Shown here: positions 62,819-64,000 of the stretch, in pieces | How the letters are laid out: the number at the start of each line of letters is the position of its first letter | How positions within the stretch are numbered: the stretch's first letter is position 1 | NCBI RefSeq assembly: GCF_003362805.1 | Contig: NZ_QNQT01000012.1 | Location: 1 to 64,000 of the forward strand | Direction of reading: 5' to 3' | DNA: 64,000 bases | Origin: Neobacillus piezotolerans | Lineage (GTDB): Bacteria; Bacillota; Bacilli; Bacillales; Cytobacillaceae | Program-made: the position numbers and the translations under genes | The notes under the pieces: model-generated | What the model was told of the DNA's origin: nothing | Database searches by the model: none | Seen by the model: the letters and a program-made list of their open reading frames with translations, nothing else

Positions 62819-62921
62819 TCTCCTTATCTCTCAGGGATGCCCCTGCTGGAATTGGCACAGTGCCCAAGGGCCTGCTGCCGAGGCTTCAAAGGGCCATTCC
62901 CTCCACCTCTCTTGATAAGAA
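62819..62921 (-). promoter_or_regulatory. SAM-I (S-box) riboswitch, proximal copy
   Basis: On the minus strand the aptamer blocks appear in order: CTTATCAAGAGAGGTGGAGG, GAATGGCCCTTTGAAGCC, TCGGCAGCAGGCC, GTGCCAATTCC and GAGATAAGG, which closes P1. SAM binding should favour the terminator at 62768-62798 and shut off the FbpA-like gene. Confidence 0.92.
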
Positions 62922-62938
62922 CGTTATTCAGTTTTTGG

Positions 62939-62968
62939 AGTATATCCCTCTCCGCAGCCCGATGTAAA
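62939..62968 (-). promoter_or_regulatory. Promoter of the proximal SAM riboswitch
   Basis: On the minus strand TTTACA (62968-62963) and TATACT (62944-62939) are spaced by 18 bases, ending shortly before the aptamer. Confidence 0.6.
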
Positions 62969-63036
62969 AAGTATAAGCGCCCGTTCAGCATAATATAGGC
63001 CTAAGCTGTCCCGCCGCTGGGTGCTGGAGATAAACA

Positions 63037-63066
63037 AAAAAACCCTTCTCGATAAAAAGAGGGCGG
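63037..63066 (-). terminator. Terminator of the distal SAM riboswitch
   Basis: On the minus strand CCCTCTTTTTATC and GAGAAGGG can form an imperfect stem, followed by TTTTTTTG. No gene lies between it and the proximal promoter. Confidence 0.6.
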
Positions 63067-63078
63067 CATCCGTTCTCT

Positions 63079-63181
63079 TCCTATCTTTCGGGCAAATGCC
63101 CGCAGGAATTGGCACAGTACCTAAGATGGCCTGTTGCCGAGGCTTCAAAGGGCCGTTCCCTCCACCTCTCTTGATAAGAAA
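63079..63181 (-). promoter_or_regulatory. SAM-I (S-box) riboswitch, distal copy
   Basis: On the minus strand CTTATCAAGAGAGGTGGAGG, GAACGGCCCTTTGAAGCC, TCGGCAACAGGCC, GTGCCAATTCC and AAGATAGG occur in the S-box order. It is highly similar to the proximal copy 260 bases downstream, which suggests a duplication. Confidence 0.92.
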
Positions 63182-63198
63182 TATATGCGATTTCATCT

Positions 63199-63227
63199 AC
63201 CTTAACGCATTGCTTCGGGAAAGTCAA
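63199..63227 (-). promoter_or_regulatory. Promoter of the distal SAM riboswitch
   Basis: On the minus strand TTGACT (63227-63222) and TAAGGT (63204-63199) are spaced by 17 bases, placing the start just before the aptamer. Confidence 0.5.
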
Positions 63228-63278
63228 TTGCATTTTCCAAATCGGGGCGAAAGATGCGCCTTCGCCCTTCGTCCTGGA

Positions 63279-63578
63279 TTAATGATGGTGGTGTCCGCCT
63301 TTGGTTGGGTTTGTAATTAAAAATTCCTCACGCGGGACGTAGAAATACTGAATCCAGACCCCGTCCAAATATTCCTCCCTCGAATCGAGGATAATGTCGA
63401 TATCCTTGTCGGTTTTTACAACCTCATCATGTTCCTTCGGAGTATCGAGCACCAGGTCATAGTGGGCATGGTCTCCATGCATATGTGTAATGATCACTCG
63501 GAACAGTTGGCCATCCCCGGCAGTTTTAAGCATTTCCTTCATGACTTTCGCGGCATTGCGGTTAATCTTCACTTTCAT
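63279..63578 (-). CDS. IscA/HesB-like protein without cysteines, His-rich tail
   Basis: A 99-residue protein beginning MKVKINRNAAKVMKEMLK, which fits the Fe-S biogenesis (HesB/IscA-like) domain family of Bacillus, but it has no Cys. It has instead several His (THMHGDHAHYD near 32-42) and ends GGHHHH. Metal binding is likely; cluster assembly as in IscA is doubtful. ATG 63578 follows AAAAGGAG. It lies 31 bases after the gene at the window edge and is probably in the same operon. Confidence 0.6.
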   Translation of the reverse strand: MKVKINRNAAKVMKEMLKTAGDGQLFRVIITHMHGDHAHYDLVLDTPKEHDEVVKTDKDIDIILDSREEYLDGVWIQYFYVPREEFLITNPTKGGHHHH

Positions 63579-63609
63579 GTCCAGCAGCTCCTTTTATGCG
63601 GAATTTTAA

Positions 63610-64000
63610 TTATGATAGCTCTTCAGTTTCAAACAATGTTGGATTCCAACCTGTATTCAACGATTGCTTTGACGCCCATAGATTGCCAAGCAGCCTCGGG
63701 ACCATTTGGTTTGACGGCAGCTGATTGTGCTCCTCAAAATATACGTAATAGAGCAGGTAGAGGAACGCATTCGTTTTAAGATGGATATCGTTAAAATATG
63801 GTCCATTCTCGGTTACCGTCGCGAATGATCTCGTTTCAGTCCCGGCAATATACCGTGTTTCTTTCCCTTCGAATGTATTCCTCAAAAAATGGATGTTTCC
63901 AATTACCGTTGGATCGTCCTCGCCGTCCGTATTCGCAAGCCTTGCCTGCAGTTCCGGAGGATACTCATTTAGACTTCTCACCCTTACACTCGTATGGGCG
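63610..64000 (-). CDS. Unrecognised protein, 5' part outside the window
   Basis: The frame is open from the right window edge to its stop at 63610, giving at least 130 residues. A GTG at 63981 has no ribosome binding site, so the true start probably lies beyond 64000. Segments include RYIAGTETRSFATV, ENGPYFNDIHLKTNAFLYLL and an acidic end FETEELS. I do not recognise the family. It precedes the IscA/HesB-like gene. Confidence 0.7.
   Translation of the reverse strand, partial: AHTSVRVRSLNEYPPELQARLANTDGEDDPTVIGNIHFLRNTFEGKETRYIAGTETRSFATVTENGPYFNDIHLKTNAFLYLLYYVYFEEHNQLPSNQMVPRLLGNLWASKQSLNTGWNPTLFETEELS

Noticed and set aside
62620-63320. Several open frames of 60-115 codons on both strands in the region of the SAM riboswitches
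   Set aside because: They run through the structured aptamers and terminators, and their products repeat the same aptamer-derived peptide, so they are not genes.
63279-63578. The C-terminal HHHH as an artificial affinity tag
   Set aside because: It is encoded in ordinary chromosomal context with neighbours intact, and a linker or vector sequence is absent; natural His-rich ends are common in metal proteins.

Overview
The window looks like chromosome of an endospore-forming Bacillaceae member. It has moderate GC, strong AGGAGG-type ribosome binding sites, many GTG and TTG starts, a spoVR gene, and a block (yhcU, yhcT, pgcA, yhcYZ, yhdB homologues) whose content recalls the Bacillus subtilis yhc/yhd region. 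I see no rRNA, tRNA, phage, transposase or CRISPR array. The genus is not certain from the sequence alone.

Layout. 1-6700: a truncated permease start, a methyltransferase, then a cobalamin riboswitch in front of a class I ribonucleotide reductase operon (alpha, beta, flavodoxin), and a DUF2935 protein. 6800-11600: a cation diffusion facilitator and two back-to-back arsenic-type units. One is arsR-acr3-arsC on the minus strand. The other, on the plus strand, is a second ArsR, a 58-residue protein, an ArsP/YraQ-type permease and a 46-residue protein with three Cys-Cys pairs, flanked and interspersed with four near-identical palindromic operators. 11600-15500: rpiA and a quinone-stress operon resembling mhqO/mhqD with a flavin reductase and a WrbA-type quinone reductase. 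15600-21200: YugP protease, AI-2E family exporter, a decayed flavin monooxygenase, spoVR and a drug exporter. 21700-28900: small conserved proteins, the YhcYZ-like two-component system, pgcA, a DsbB/thioredoxin pair, YhcU and YhcT. 28900-32200: small membrane protein, aldo-keto reductase, and a PhoU-like/Pit phosphate pair.

32200-45250 is the most unusual block. It holds an M29-like aminopeptidase, an IclR regulator, an M20 deacylase, DUF1177, a full Dpp/Opp-type ABC importer, two paralogous amidohydrolases and an AroM protein. At its centre is a divergent promoter region with two mirrored promoters and two pairs of the same 13-bp palindrome. It looks like one regulated uptake and breakdown system for an unidentified peptide-like or N-acyl compound. 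One of the two amidohydrolases has lost the metal-binding HxH motif.

45250-64000: aspA, a DNA glycosylase, a deoxynucleoside operon (deoR, deoC, xapX, cdd), an MMPL exporter, a cupin, a branched-chain-type 2-oxoacid:ferredoxin oxidoreductase operon led by a P-loop ATPase with a CcpA cre site, a frameshifted PAS-PAS-GGDEF-EAL protein, HtrA, an ArsB/NhaD permease, two tandem SAM (S-box) riboswitches leading to a 55-residue FbpA-like protein, an IscA/HesB-like protein without cysteines, and a truncated unknown gene at the right edge.
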